NCBI GenBank assembly: GCA_022010015.1
Contig: CP091735.1
Coordinates: forward strand, 496,001 to 560,000
Direction of reading: 5' to 3'
Origin: Clostridium sp.
GTDB taxonomy: Bacteria; Bacillota_I; Bacilli_A; Acholeplasmatales; Anaeroplasmataceae
DNA: 64,000 bases
Shown here: piece by piece, positions 52,916-62,426 of the stretch
Position numbering within the stretch: the first letter of the stretch is position 1
Layout of the letters: each line of letters starts with the position of its first letter
Notes under the pieces: model-generated
Seen by the model: only the letters and a program-made list of their open reading frames with translations
Told to the model about the DNA's origin: nothing
Databases searched by the model: none
Translations under genes and position numbers: made by a program

Positions 52916-54092
52916 TTATTTAATTCTTAAAATCATACACTTTAAATATAATTGTTCTTCAGACTGAAGTAAGGCTGGATGATCAGGAGATTGAATTCTA
53001 AAATCTAGAAACTGAACTACTCTTTTAGCATCAAGTGCTGCTTCATTTATCATTTGCATAAATAAATTAGGAGTCATATGCTGACTACAGCTAAATGTTA
53101 AAAGATATCCCCCGGATTTAATTATCTTCATAGCCTGCATATTGATTTCCTTGTAGCCCTTATAAGCCTTCTTTAAAGATTCCTTATTTTTTGAAAAAGC
53201 TGGTGGATCTAGAATAATAACATCATATTTATTAATAACCTCATCACTATGTAAATAATCAAAAAAACATCAACACATTTCGCTTCTAAATTATTATATC
53301 CATTAATCATAGCATTATGTAATATTTCCTCACAGGCTCTTTTAGAGATGTCACAAGCATCAACATGTAAAGCACCATATTTACAAGCATGTAAGGCAAA
53401 ACCACCAACATTTGAGAAGGCATCAAGAACAACCTGGTTCTTAGCATAAAGTCTTAAAATATCTCTATTTAGCTTTTGATCAAGAAAATAACCAGTTTTT
53501 TGACCATTCTCTAAATCAACAATCATTTTAATATCATCCTCAATAATCATTACTCGAGGATCAAAGCTTCCATATAAAAAAAGCCTTTTTACCTGCAAAA
53601 AGACCTTCCTTTTTCACGAACAGGCATATCACTTCGTTCATAAATTCCTTTACAGCCAGTTAATTCAACTAAAAATATCTACAATATCATTTTTTTAATC
53701 AGGTCCATTCCTAATGACATAAATTGTACAGATAAATAATCACCATATTTATCAACAATAAGCCCAGGTAAAAAATCTGCTTCACTAAAAATAAGTCTTG
53801 TTGCACTCCATCCTAAATGCCTACGATGAGATATAGCATACATAATTCTTTTTCTTAAAAGAAATCCTTATTAATCTCTTCATTTTTCATCTAATGATAA
53901 TACTCTTATCATTATTTTAGAATTAGTATTTAAAAAGCCATAACAAACAAATTTACCATCATTTGTTAAAACCTTACACACCTTACCATTTTCAATAATA
54001 CCATCAAAGCCATTAATTTCATTATTGAATACCCAAGGATACCCCTTTAAAACATTTTCTTCTTCATATTTATTTAAAATAACATTAAGCAT
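52916..54092 (-). CDS. rlmI: 23S rRNA (cytosine-C5)-methyltransferase, RlmI family, frameshifted
   Basis: Start ATG 54092 (MLNVILNKYEEENVLKGYPW) after GGAGG. PUA domain: VFNNEINGFDGIIENGKVCK, GFLNTNSKIMIRVLS. EEHEA-like middle HLGWSATRLIFSEADFLPGL, IVDKYGDYLSVQFMSLGMD. Methyltransferase: DLENGQKTGYFLDQKLNRDI, VLDAFSNVGGFALHACKYGA (motif I), ACDISKRACEEI, DVIILDPPAFSKNKESL (motif IV), GGYLLTFSCSQHMTPNLF (catalytic Cys region), and DHPALLQSEEQLYLKC. About 393 residues; breaks near 53880, 53690, 53600 and 53260. COG1092 member; exact target C1962 is by family. Confidence 0.9.
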
Positions 54093-54105
54093 AGAAACCT
54101 CCAAT

Positions 54106-54136
54106 AGAGAAAAAAGTGGTCAAAAAGACCACTTTT
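54106..54136 (-). terminator. Terminator of the ABC importer-nuclease operon
   Basis: Minus strand AAAAGTGGTC (54136-54127) pairs with GACCACTTTT (54121-54112) around a 5-nt T loop, followed by T-rich sequence. Confidence 0.88.
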
Positions 54137-54163
54137 AATCTAATTTAAACCATTTTTTCGAAA

Positions 54164-56302
54164 TTATGCATTTTTAACAATTGATACTGCATATAAACGA
54201 ACCTTATTTGAAACACCTTTAGCGTCATATTCACCAGCACCAATTACAAAGCACTTAATTGTATAAGTATCAGTTGTATTAACCTTCTCATCAGTACCAT
54301 CTACTGTAAGTGGGCCTTGATATAAACCAGCATAATCAGTTTGACCTTCTACAACAAATACAAACTTTGAATATAAATCTTGGTCACCATCATTAAAAAC
54401 TGATTGGAATTTAACATTTGTAAATTCAACATATGAACCAGCAAGAGCATCATTTGTAAGTGAAGCTAACCAGTTATAACCATTCTTTGACCAATCAATA
54501 GCAGTAAATGTAGGATAAGCAATATCTTGATCAGCAATTTTCTCAATTTGAGCGTCGTTTCCAACAGTAATTGAACCCTTTACACTTCCACCAGTACCTA
54601 AAGCTAGAGTAGCAGATGTAATCTTAATTGTATCGCCAACATTTAAAGTCTCAACAATAGCCTTTAAAGCATCAGACTTAAAATAAGTAACTGCAAATGT
54701 ACCTTCAGCTGTATAGCAGAATAATAATGAATCCTTAGTTGATATAGCACCAACCTTACAAGCATCAATACTAAAAGCTTCACCAGCACTCTTGCCCTTT
54801 AATAAAGAGCAAGTAGGATTATCAAGCTTTGTGTATGCAGGCTTTGTTGGAGTTTCAGGAGTAGAAGGCTTTTGAGTTGGATTTAATAGGCCTGTATAAT
54901 ATACATCAACACTATATGGACTTACAGTATATGTAGAATCATTTACATAATAGAAATCAGTTGTTCCTTCTGGGAAGGTATATGTATATTTTGTACCTGT
55001 ATTCTTTCCTTCACTATATGCTTCCTTTTCAGCAGTAATTAGTGTACCAGTTGCATCCTTACCAGCATACATCTTCATATTATCATATGTACCATAAATA
55101 GTAGCAACAACCTTTGTAAGACCACCAATACCATCAGAGGCAATACTTCCTCCCTTCTTAATATTAAATTCAACAGGGAATTTTGTATTTTCAGCTACAT
55201 CATTTAAAATCAAGCCAGAAACACCAGTTTTTAATGTAGTTGGCGTTAAAGATAATTTCTTATCAGTAGCTTCCATAAAGCATGTAACCTTAATGCTATA
55301 AGGACTCACAGTATATGTAGAATCATTTACATAATAGAAATCATTAGTTCCTTCTGGGAAGGTATATGTATATTTTGTACCTGTATTCTTTCCTTCACTA
55401 TATGCTTCCTTTTCAGCAGTAATTAGTGTACCAGTTGCATCCTTACCAGCATACATCTTCATATTATCATATGTACCATAAATAGTAGCAACTACAGTAG
55501 TAATATTAGTAAGGCCATTAGAAGCAACACTTCCTCCCTTATTAATATTAAATTCAACAGGGAATTTTGTATTTTCAACAACACCATTTAAAGTTAAGCC
55601 ACCAACACCAGTCTTAACATTAGATGGGTTAAGCTCAATAACAGTTTCAGCAACACTACCAACTCTAAACATAGCAACCTTAGATTTTTCTTCACTACCA
55701 GCTGTGGCTTTAACATTTAGCTTAACAGTTTCAATACCAGTACCAACAGTCATACTTAAAACATTGTTATTAAGTGTAGTAGTTTTAGGAGTTCCCTCAA
55801 GGCTATAGCTAAAATTAATTTCATCCTTATATTCAGTATAGCTTGTAGGAAGCTCATAAGTAGAAGTTTCTTTAAAATTATCAACCTTTACTGAAGCTAG
55901 GGCAGCAGCAAGAGCATTCTTTACATCAACATTCTTAACTGTAACCTTAAAGCTTTGGCTTGCAGATTTTTTACCAGCATTAATAGTTGCGGTAAATTCA
56001 ACTTCTTCATCTTGACCAAATGGAGCATGAATATCAGCAGTAGCAACATTTTGTCCTTCTACATCAACAAATTTTAATAGCTTTTCATTGCTAGAGGTCC
56101 AAATAACCTCATAATCATTCTCACCAGACTTAACATGTCTAGTTACACTAAAATCTTTTGAAACAACAGTCTTATCCTGAGGAACAAGAACACTATTTAA
56201 AGCATCTTCTGCTTCATTAGTTTTATCACCACATGAAGCAAGGGCTAAAACACCCATAAGGGTCATTGCCCCCAAAGGCAATTTTTTTCCATATTTCTTC
56301 AT
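54164..56302 (-). CDS. Large surface lipoprotein with Ig-like domains and two near-identical 128-residue repeats
   Basis: 712 residues, unbroken. Lipoprotein signal MKKYGKKLPLGAMTLMGVLA ending ALASCGDK. Residues about 45-215 hold two Ig-like segments (DYEVIWTSSNEKLLKFVDVE; EFTATINAGKKSASQSFKVT). Then two 128-residue repeats, each with LKTGVxGLxLNxVxENTKFPV, IYGTYDNMKMYAGKDATGTL and TYTFPEG.xDFYYVNDSTYT. A Pro/Thr linker (QKPSTPETPTKPAYTKL) leads to a C-terminal OB-fold-like part: CSLLKGKSAGEAFSIDACKV, VGDTIKITSATLALGTGG. Follows the nuclease gene by 32 bases in the same operon. Binding of substrate at the cell surface is the likely job (inference); no family named. Confidence 0.7.
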   Translation of the reverse strand: MKKYGKKLPLGAMTLMGVLALASCGDKTNEAEDALNSVLVPQDKTVVSKDFSVTRHVKSGENDYEVIWTSSNEKLLKFVDVEGQNVATADIHAPFGQDEEVEFTATINAGKKSASQSFKVTVKNVDVKNALAAALASVKVDNFKETSTYELPTSYTEYKDEINFSYSLEGTPKTTTLNNNVLSMTVGTGIETVKLNVKATAGSEEKSKVAMFRVGSVAETVIELNPSNVKTGVGGLTLNGVVENTKFPVEFNINKGGSVASNGLTNITTVVATIYGTYDNMKMYAGKDATGTLITAEKEAYSEGKNTGTKYTYTFPEGTNDFYYVNDSTYTVSPYSIKVTCFMEATDKKLSLTPTTLKTGVSGLILNDVAENTKFPVEFNIKKGGSIASDGIGGLTKVVATIYGTYDNMKMYAGKDATGTLITAEKEAYSEGKNTGTKYTYTFPEGTTDFYYVNDSTYTVSPYSVDVYYTGLLNPTQKPSTPETPTKPAYTKLDNPTCSLLKGKSAGEAFSIDACKVGAISTKDSLLFCYTAEGTFAVTYFKSDALKAIVETLNVGDTIKITSATLALGTGGSVKGSITVGNDAQIEKIADQDIAYPTFTAIDWSKNGYNWLASLTNDALAGSYVEFTNVKFQSVFNDGDQDLYSKFVFVVEGQTDYAGLYQGPLTVDGTDEKVNTTDTYTIKCFVIGAGEYDAKGVSNKVRLYAVSIVKNA
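54905..55640 (-). repeat. Tandem in-frame DNA repeat, period 384 bp
   Basis: The block from about 54905 to 55250 recurs at about 55289-55635. The core around 54921-55100 and 55305-55484 is almost identical base for base, including silent positions. 384 bases is exactly 128 codons, so copy-number change keeps the frame. Confidence 0.85.
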
Positions 56303-56334
56303 CTTTTTTTCTCCTATTTATTATATTTAAAAAC

Positions 56335-57636
56335 CTAATTATTATGAAATATAACATCACTAATTGCGACAACCTTGATTTGATATGCACCATTGTATTC
56401 TTCTACAATGCCAGTAACATCAATAGTTTGATTTTGATAAACATCTTCAGTTACTGTATGATAATTATCATCAATAAGAACAGATGTACGAATAGTAACA
56501 TTTTTACCATCACAAATACCAGTGATAGTTACAGCACCATCATTTGAACCACCATTTTTAGTAGTATAAGTGCTAATAACCTTAATGTTATTCATTCTTA
56601 CAAGGCATCTACTTAACAAAGTGTTAGAAACAACAAGCTCACTTGGATTAACCTCTTTATAAACAACTTCATTACCCTTAGATAGCAATTTAATATTATC
56701 AGCAGAGGTAGAAAGAGGAATATCTTGCATACTGGTAATTTGAACATTGCCTTCATATTCTGCAACATTACCACAAATAGTTACTCTATTACCATTTTCA
56801 AGCTTCTTTGTTGTTAAGTTATAGCCTTTGTATAATAATATAGAATAAACATCACCAGTTAAGCCATCAACATCTTGAGCATAAACATACATACCATCAT
56901 TTCTAGTAATTGTACAATCAAAACGAACCTTAACAGTATCCTTAACATATTGTTCTTGGTTATCTAAAATACCTTTAATGGTAGTTTCAATAACCTTGCC
57001 ACCATACCAATTTTCATCAACATTAGCTGGGCCATAAAGTTTAAGCTTTAATCTTAATGACTGAGCTTGAGCTTGAATCAAAACATCAGAATATCTAGGA
57101 GCTGTAGCAGATTTACCATATGATAGACCTTCTTGGACTAATTCAAGATTTAATAAACGATAATCACCACCATCGCTTGTTTGATACCAAACATATGTCA
57201 TATATCTAGTACCATTTGAATCAGTTTTGGCAGCACCACCATCAGTTTGAACTATAATACTTTTAGCACTATTTAACTTACCAGCTGTAAAATATGAAGC
57301 TGTTTTTCCCCATTTTTCAATTGAACCAGTTGATTCAGGAGTATCAACACCAGCATATCTAGCAGTCATTTCAAATCCTTCAACCATAAAAACGGTAGTA
57401 TCACCATCAACATTACGAACAAGAGTCGCAAAAGCTATACCATCATCACCAAAAAATGATGAATCCTTTGTACATACCTGATTAAGCTTAGTTTGAGCTA
57501 CATAATCAACAAAGGGAATTGTTGGTTCAGCACTACTTTCTTTGTTTCCATTATTATCTTTATCACATGCAGCTGTAAATGACAAAACGCCAAATACAGC
57601 TACTAATGATAATAAAATCTTTTTAATACACTTCAT
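56335..57636 (-). CDS. Secreted thermonuclease (SNase-like) lipoprotein with OB-fold domains
   Basis: 433 residues, unbroken. Signal MKCIKKILLSLVAVFGVLSF then TAACDKDN (lipobox TAAC). SNase domain at about residues 65-215: NVDGDTTVFMVEGFEMTARY, AGVDTPESTGSIEKWGKTAS, GTRYMTYVW, LLNLELVQEGLSYGKS. The Asp of DGD, Arg of TARY, Asp/Glu of AGVDTPES and Arg of GTRY fit the catalytic set of staphylococcal nuclease. Two C-terminal OB-like domains follow (RVTICGNVAEYEGNVQITSM; TIDVTGIVEEYNGAYQIKVV). It degrades extracellular DNA or RNA at the cell surface. Eight bases after the binding-protein gene of a CUT1-type ABC importer. Confidence 0.88.
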   Translation of the reverse strand: MKCIKKILLSLVAVFGVLSFTAACDKDNNGNKESSAEPTIPFVDYVAQTKLNQVCTKDSSFFGDDGIAFATLVRNVDGDTTVFMVEGFEMTARYAGVDTPESTGSIEKWGKTASYFTAGKLNSAKSIIVQTDGGAAKTDSNGTRYMTYVWYQTSDGGDYRLLNLELVQEGLSYGKSATAPRYSDVLIQAQAQSLRLKLKLYGPANVDENWYGGKVIETTIKGILDNQEQYVKDTVKVRFDCTITRNDGMYVYAQDVDGLTGDVYSILLYKGYNLTTKKLENGNRVTICGNVAEYEGNVQITSMQDIPLSTSADNIKLLSKGNEVVYKEVNPSELVVSNTLLSRCLVRMNNIKVISTYTTKNGGSNDGAVTITGICDGKNVTIRTSVLIDDNYHTVTEDVYQNQTIDVTGIVEEYNGAYQIKVVAISDVIFHNN

Positions 57637-57643
57637 AATTTAA

Positions 57644-58995
57644 TTATACTTCACAAGCAGCAACTGCTTCCTTAAATGCTTTATCGATATCCTTGCTACC
57701 AGTCATAACAGCAACAAATAAATCACCAACCTGGCTACGAGCTGTTGAAGAACCAACAAAGGCAGGAGATGTATAATAGCTATTAACCATTTCATTTGAA
57801 ACCTTAGCAGCTAAAGCCTTAACACCATCAGCAGTCTTACCATCAGCTCCATTAATCCAATTAGCATAATCCTCGATAGCACTTGCGCTCTTTAATACTG
57901 GGTTATAACCAGATTGCATAGAGAACTTAGCTTGGAATACAGAAGTTAATAAATAATTCTTAACAAATACCCAAGTAGCTAATACCTCTTGTGGATTTTC
58001 CTTATTGAAAATACATAAGCTTGGTCCTTGAGAAATAACCTTTAAATCAACATTGCCATATGTAGGAATAGCAGCAACGCCACATTCAAATGATTTATCA
58101 AATTGGTGAGATGCACCACCAGTTGAACCAATTGACATAAATGATCCAGTAAATGTAGTTTGGTCAGAACCAGTTTGAGCAAATAATGTAGATGTATAAG
58201 CATCTAAAATTTCTTGAGTTGTAAAATAGCCCTTATCATACCACTCTTTAAATTTGCCAACAAATGTTCTATTTTTCAGTATTATCAAATAAATAATGAT
58301 CACCAGTGGCAGATGTATATTTTTGAGCCAATTTGTTCACTTATTGTAATAAATAAATTAGATTCACTATCAATTCCAAGTGGAGTTGAAGATGGATATT
58401 TAGTCTTTATAGTAGCGCAAAGTGTAGCCATTTCCTCCCAAGTAGTTGGAACAGTCCAGCCTTCTCTATCAAATGCTGTCTTATTATAATATAAAACCTC
58501 AGTTGATTTACTAAATGGTAATGTATAAATATTATCATCGCCATATTGACTACCTTCAGCATAATATCCTGGTACGAAATCAGAAACATCACCATTATAG
58601 CCAAACTTTTCACTATCAATTAGGCTATTTAATGGAACTACAGCTCTTGCTCTATTATATAAAGCAACATGATCTGGATAACAATAAGCTAGGTTAGGTT
58701 GATTTCCATTAGGAATCTCAGTAACTAATTGATTTCTAACATCATCATATCCACCAATTTGAGATGACTCAACTGTGAAATTTGGATAATCCTTTTGGAA
58801 TTCATCAACAGCCTCAGCTAAAACCTTTTGTAAGGTATCACCCATTGTATGATAGAATTTAATTGTAAGTGGAGTATTAGTATCTAGTTCTTCTGGAACT
58901 TCAAATGTAATTTTATTAGTCTTTCCTCCACAGCCTACCATTGTAAGACCAAGTCCTGCAGCAGCTACGGCAAGCAATACTTTTTTTGCTTTCAT
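57644..58995 (-). CDS. Extracellular solute-binding lipoprotein of CUT1 ABC importer, frameshifted
   Basis: Signal MKAKKVLLAVAAAGLGLTMV then GCGGKTN (lipobox). The mature domain has LTIKFYHTMGDTLQKVLAEA, VDEFQKDYPNFTVESSQIGG, YCYPDHVALYNRARAVVPLN, YTLPFSKSTEVLYYNKTAFD and GWTVPTTWEEMATLCATIK, the family 1 sugar-binding (UgpB/MalE) pattern. After one break near 58320 it continues WYDKGYFTTQEILDAYTSTL, GIAAIP-like CGVAAIPTYGN and NYLLTSVFQAKFSMQSGYNP. About 450 residues. The gene context with a nuclease suggests nucleosides or sugar phosphates rather than a plain sugar (inference). Confidence 0.88.
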
Positions 58996-59041
58996 TTTTA
59001 TTTTTCTCCTTTAGTATTTTTTTAATATATATCAAAGGCTA

Positions 59042-59947
59042 TTAGCCCTTAATACCACTCTTTGATACACCACGCATGATATATTTTCTAAAAATAATGA
59101 ATATAATCATTAGTGGGATAGAAACAATAACTACACCAGCCATCTTCATTGGATAGTCTGTCATATTTGTTTCTTGATTTGTAAATGAATTAGTTAGCCA
59201 GTTAGAAATTAAACGCCATTCAGCCTTGTTAACTAATCTTGGCCAAACATATGAATTCCAAGCACCCATAACCTTTAAAATTAGAATTGAAATAATAGTA
59301 GGAGATGCAAGAGGAAGCATAACCTTGAATAAATATTTTAAATCACTAGTTCCATCAACCTTAGCAGCATAATATAATGAATCAGGAATTTGCTTGAAAG
59401 CATTTCTTAATAGATATATATAGAATACTGATACCAAGAATGGAACAATTAATACAGTATATGAGTTATTCCAGCCTAGCTTTGAAACAGTTGCATAGTT
59501 AGAAATTTGGAATAATTCACCTGGAACCATCATTGTTGCAAGTAAAATTGTAAATAGTGTATCTTTACCCTTAAATTCAAGTCTTGCAAAAGCAAATGCT
59601 GCAAGAATTATAACAACCATAGATAATGATGTAGATACAATAGCTACTACAAAGGTATTTCTTAGGTTATTAGCAAAATTTTTAACCTGAATAGCATTTG
59701 CATAATTTTGCCAATTCATTGAGGTTGGGAAAAAAATATTGGATTTAATGATGAATTAATATATTCATGATAGGTTTGAAGTGAAATATTAAGCATCCAA
59801 TAAAATGGGAATAATGTTGAGATAGCAACTATTACTAAGAAGGTATAAACTAAAAATCTTTTGAATAACCTTCATTATTTTTTGTCTTCTTAAAGCTCTT
59901 TCAACACTAGAAGGCTCTTTTTTTGTTTCAATAATTTGTTCTTCCAT
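59042..59947 (-). CDS. CUT1 ABC importer permease (MalG/UgpE-like), frameshifted
   Basis: ATG 59947 after GGAGG: MEEQIIETKKEPSSVERALR. After breaks near 59870 and 59735 the unbroken part starts MNWQNYANAIQVKNFANNLR. TFVVAIVSTSLSMVVIILAA, LFTILLATMMVPGELFQISN, YTVLIVPFLVSVFYIYLLRN, and the EAA loop DSLYYAAKVDGTSDLKYLFK with VMLPLASPTIISILIL. About 302 residues, six spans. Confidence 0.9.
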
Positions 59948-59956
59948 ATTAACCTC

Positions 59957-60899
59957 CTAGAAATGTACTCTTTTCTTATTAATAAGCATTTGAATACCTG
60001 TAAATATTAGAATAATTACAAATAAAATCATTGCCATAGCAGAAGCATAGCCATAATTAGCACTTTCAATATAGTTATAAACTAAAGCAACAATCGTATT
60101 CATTCTTCCTGAAGAGCCTGCTGGTCCTAAGTTAGTACCAAATACACCAATTACAGATGTATATTCCTTAAATGCACCAATAAATCCAGTTATTAATAAA
60201 TAAGAAATCATAGGTGATAATAGCGGAACGGTAATTTTTCCACAAAAATTCTATGCTTTGAAGCACCATCAATTTTTAGCAGCATCATAATATTGCTTAT
60301 TAACGCTTTGAAGAGCACCAAGTAATATTAAAATCTTAAATGGTAGTGCATTCCAAACAATATAAATTATTAATACTGTCATATTAGCGACATATGTTGA
60401 ATTAGGACCAAGCCAATCAACTGCACCAATTCCAAACCAGCGAAGTACCGTATTAACAACTCCTGCAACCTCTGCTGGTCCAGTACCTGCTGATTGAAAC
60501 ATTACCGCAAATACGGCACCAATTGCAAGTGAGTTAGTAACATAAGGTAGGAAATAAATAGTTTGGAATACCTTTTGTAATGGCTTAATTGAATTTAAGG
60601 CAACAGATATTAATAAAGCTATTAAGGTAGATAAAGGAACGGTAATAAATACAATAAGTGCTGTATTTCCTAGGGCTCCTAAAAAAATCTAGTTCTTAAA
60701 GTTGAATAAGTAAAAAAAGTCTTGTATAGTTTTGAATACCTATGCTGAAGGATTCACCACCAGCAGCTCCCATTCCATTATAGCCATTCAAAAATGAATA
60801 AATCATTGTTTGAATTAACGGATAGAATGTGAATATAGCCATCAAAATTAATGTAGGGGCCAAAAACAACCAAGCTTTTTTGGTGTTAAGTCCTTCCAT
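59957..60899 (-). CDS. CUT1 ABC importer permease (MalF/UgpA-like), frameshifted
   Basis: ATG 60899 (MEGLNTKKAWLFLAPTLILM) with GAGAGG upstream. AIFTFYPLIQTMIYSFLNGY, after a break near 60705 VFITVPLSTLIALLISVALN, FQTIYFLPYVTNSLAIGAVF, NMTVLIIYIVWNALPFKILI, the EAA loop LGALQSVNKQYYDAAKN broken near 60270, VPLLSPMISYLLITGFIGAF and a final span AMILFVIILIFTGIQMLI. About 315 residues. In the uncorrected reading the ATPase frame runs straight into this gene. Confidence 0.88.
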
Positions 60900-60904
60900 T
60901 ATTT

Positions 60905-62150
60905 TTAACCTCTCTTCTGTATAACCATCAAAGACGAAAATCTTACCAGGCTTTAATGAGAATTTTAAATCCTCACCAACAGTAATTCCCTTTGCCTCTG
61001 ATGCATCCACAATAATACGAGCAGTTGGCTTTTCGCAGTTTGGATGAGATACAATAATTGAAATATCACGACCCATTACCTCAACCTGCTCAACGTGTAA
61101 TGTAAATTTGCCGTTTGGATCAATAACAAAGCCCTCAGGACGAATTCCTACATAAGCCTTATATGGCTCATTTTCATTGTAATTTAATTCTTCTGGAACA
61201 AATTCCATAGGCTCAGCTTCAACAATCTCATCAATCTTCTTTTTCTTTTCAGGCTTCTTATTAGCCATATATTCTTGATGACGTTTGAAATTTGCTAAAG
61301 CAGCATCATTACGCTTTTGAAGATTAGCCTCTAATACTGGTAAAAGATCAATTTCTTCAACTGCTTCTTCACCAATATAAACAACACCATTAGATATTGT
61401 TGCATTAAATACATTGATAGGAGGTGTACCTAAGAATTTAGCAACGAATAGATTAACTGGGTTATCATAAACCTTTTGTGGTTCATCCATTTGTTGCATA
61501 ACACCTAATTTCATAACAACTATATAATCAGAGATACTCATAGCTTCTTCTTGGTCATGGGTTACGAAAATTGTTGTAACTCCAGTTTCCTTTTGAATAC
61601 GTTTAATTTCCTCACGAGTTTGTAAACGAAGTCTAGCATCTAGGTTTGATAATGGCTCATCAAGTAATAATACATTAGGCTCCTTAACTAATGCACGAGC
61701 AATTGCAACTCTTTGCTGCTGTCCACCTGATAATTCACTTGGCTTTCTATCCATCAAGTTATCAATTTGAACAAGTCTTGCTGCTTCTAAGGCCTTAGCT
61801 TTAGCTTCCTCCTTGGGAACACGCATATTTTGTAATGGGAACATAATATTTTGTTCAACAGTCATATGAGGATACAATGCATAATTTTGAAATACAAGGC
61901 CAATTCCTCTTTTTTCTGGTGCTAATTCAGTAACATCATCTTCTCCAAAAATAATTCTTCCCTCTGTTGGTGCTTGTAAACCACTAACCATATATAAGGT
62001 AGTTGACTTACCACATCCTGATGGTCCTAAAAGTCCAATTAATTTTCCATCAGGTATTTCAATGTCTAAGTTATCAACAGCTCTAACTTCTGACTTAGTT
62101 TTTCTTATTCGTGAAAAACCTTGGTAAGATTTTTTTAAAACAACTTTCAT
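60905..62150 (-). CDS. CUT1 ABC importer ATPase (MsmK/UgpC/MalK-like) with charged insertion
   Basis: MKVVLKKSYQGFSRIRKTKS, Walker A LLGPSGCGKSTTLYMVSGL, Q-loop VFQNYALYPHMTVEQNI, signature ELSGGQQQRVAIARAL, Walker B NVLLLDEPLSNLDARLR, switch IFVTHDQEEAMSISDYIVV, then the regulatory TOBE domain NPVNLFVAKFLGTPPINVFN and YVGIRPEGFVIDPNGKFTL. Between them, residues about 265-325, is an extra Lys/Glu-rich stretch (LEANLQKRNDAALANFKRHQ, NKKPEKKKKIDEIVEAEP) not usual in MalK proteins. About 415 residues. No in-frame stop is present before the permease ATG; a one-base shift would end it at 60905, which I have used. Confidence 0.88.
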
Positions 62151-62263
62151 ATTGTTTCCTCCATATAATTATAATTATTTATTTATGAGTTCTCTTTATT
62201 AGTTTTTACAAAATAATAATTTCTATTATTCCTCTTAAAAACAAATTTATTCGTTCAATTAAA

Positions 62264-62293
62264 TTATAACACGATGAAGAAAAATATGACAAT
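62264..62293 (-). promoter_or_regulatory. Promoter of the ABC importer-nuclease operon
   Basis: Minus strand TTGTCA (62293-62288), 18 bases, TATAAT (62269-62264); about 110 bases of leader before the ATPase start. Confidence 0.7.
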
Positions 62294-62369
62294 AAAAAAA
62301 CATTTTTTTAATACTATTTTTTTGCTGATTTTTTTACAATAATTTAAAAAAACAAGTAAATTATACTTA

Positions 62370-62410
62370 ACAAATAAAAAAAGGTATACCTGCTCAAAAC
62401 AAGTATACCT
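62370..62410 (-). terminator. Terminator of asnS
   Basis: Minus strand AGGTATAC (62410-62403) pairs with GTATACCT (62389-62382), followed by TTTTTTTATTT. Confidence 0.85.
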
Positions 62411-62426
62411 ATTATCATTATAAATA

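Noticed and set aside
60696..62150. A true ATPase-permease fusion
   Set aside because: GAGAGG and an ATG at a normal family start sit at the junction; a single missing base explains the run-on. Kept as a finding to check, not as an annotation.
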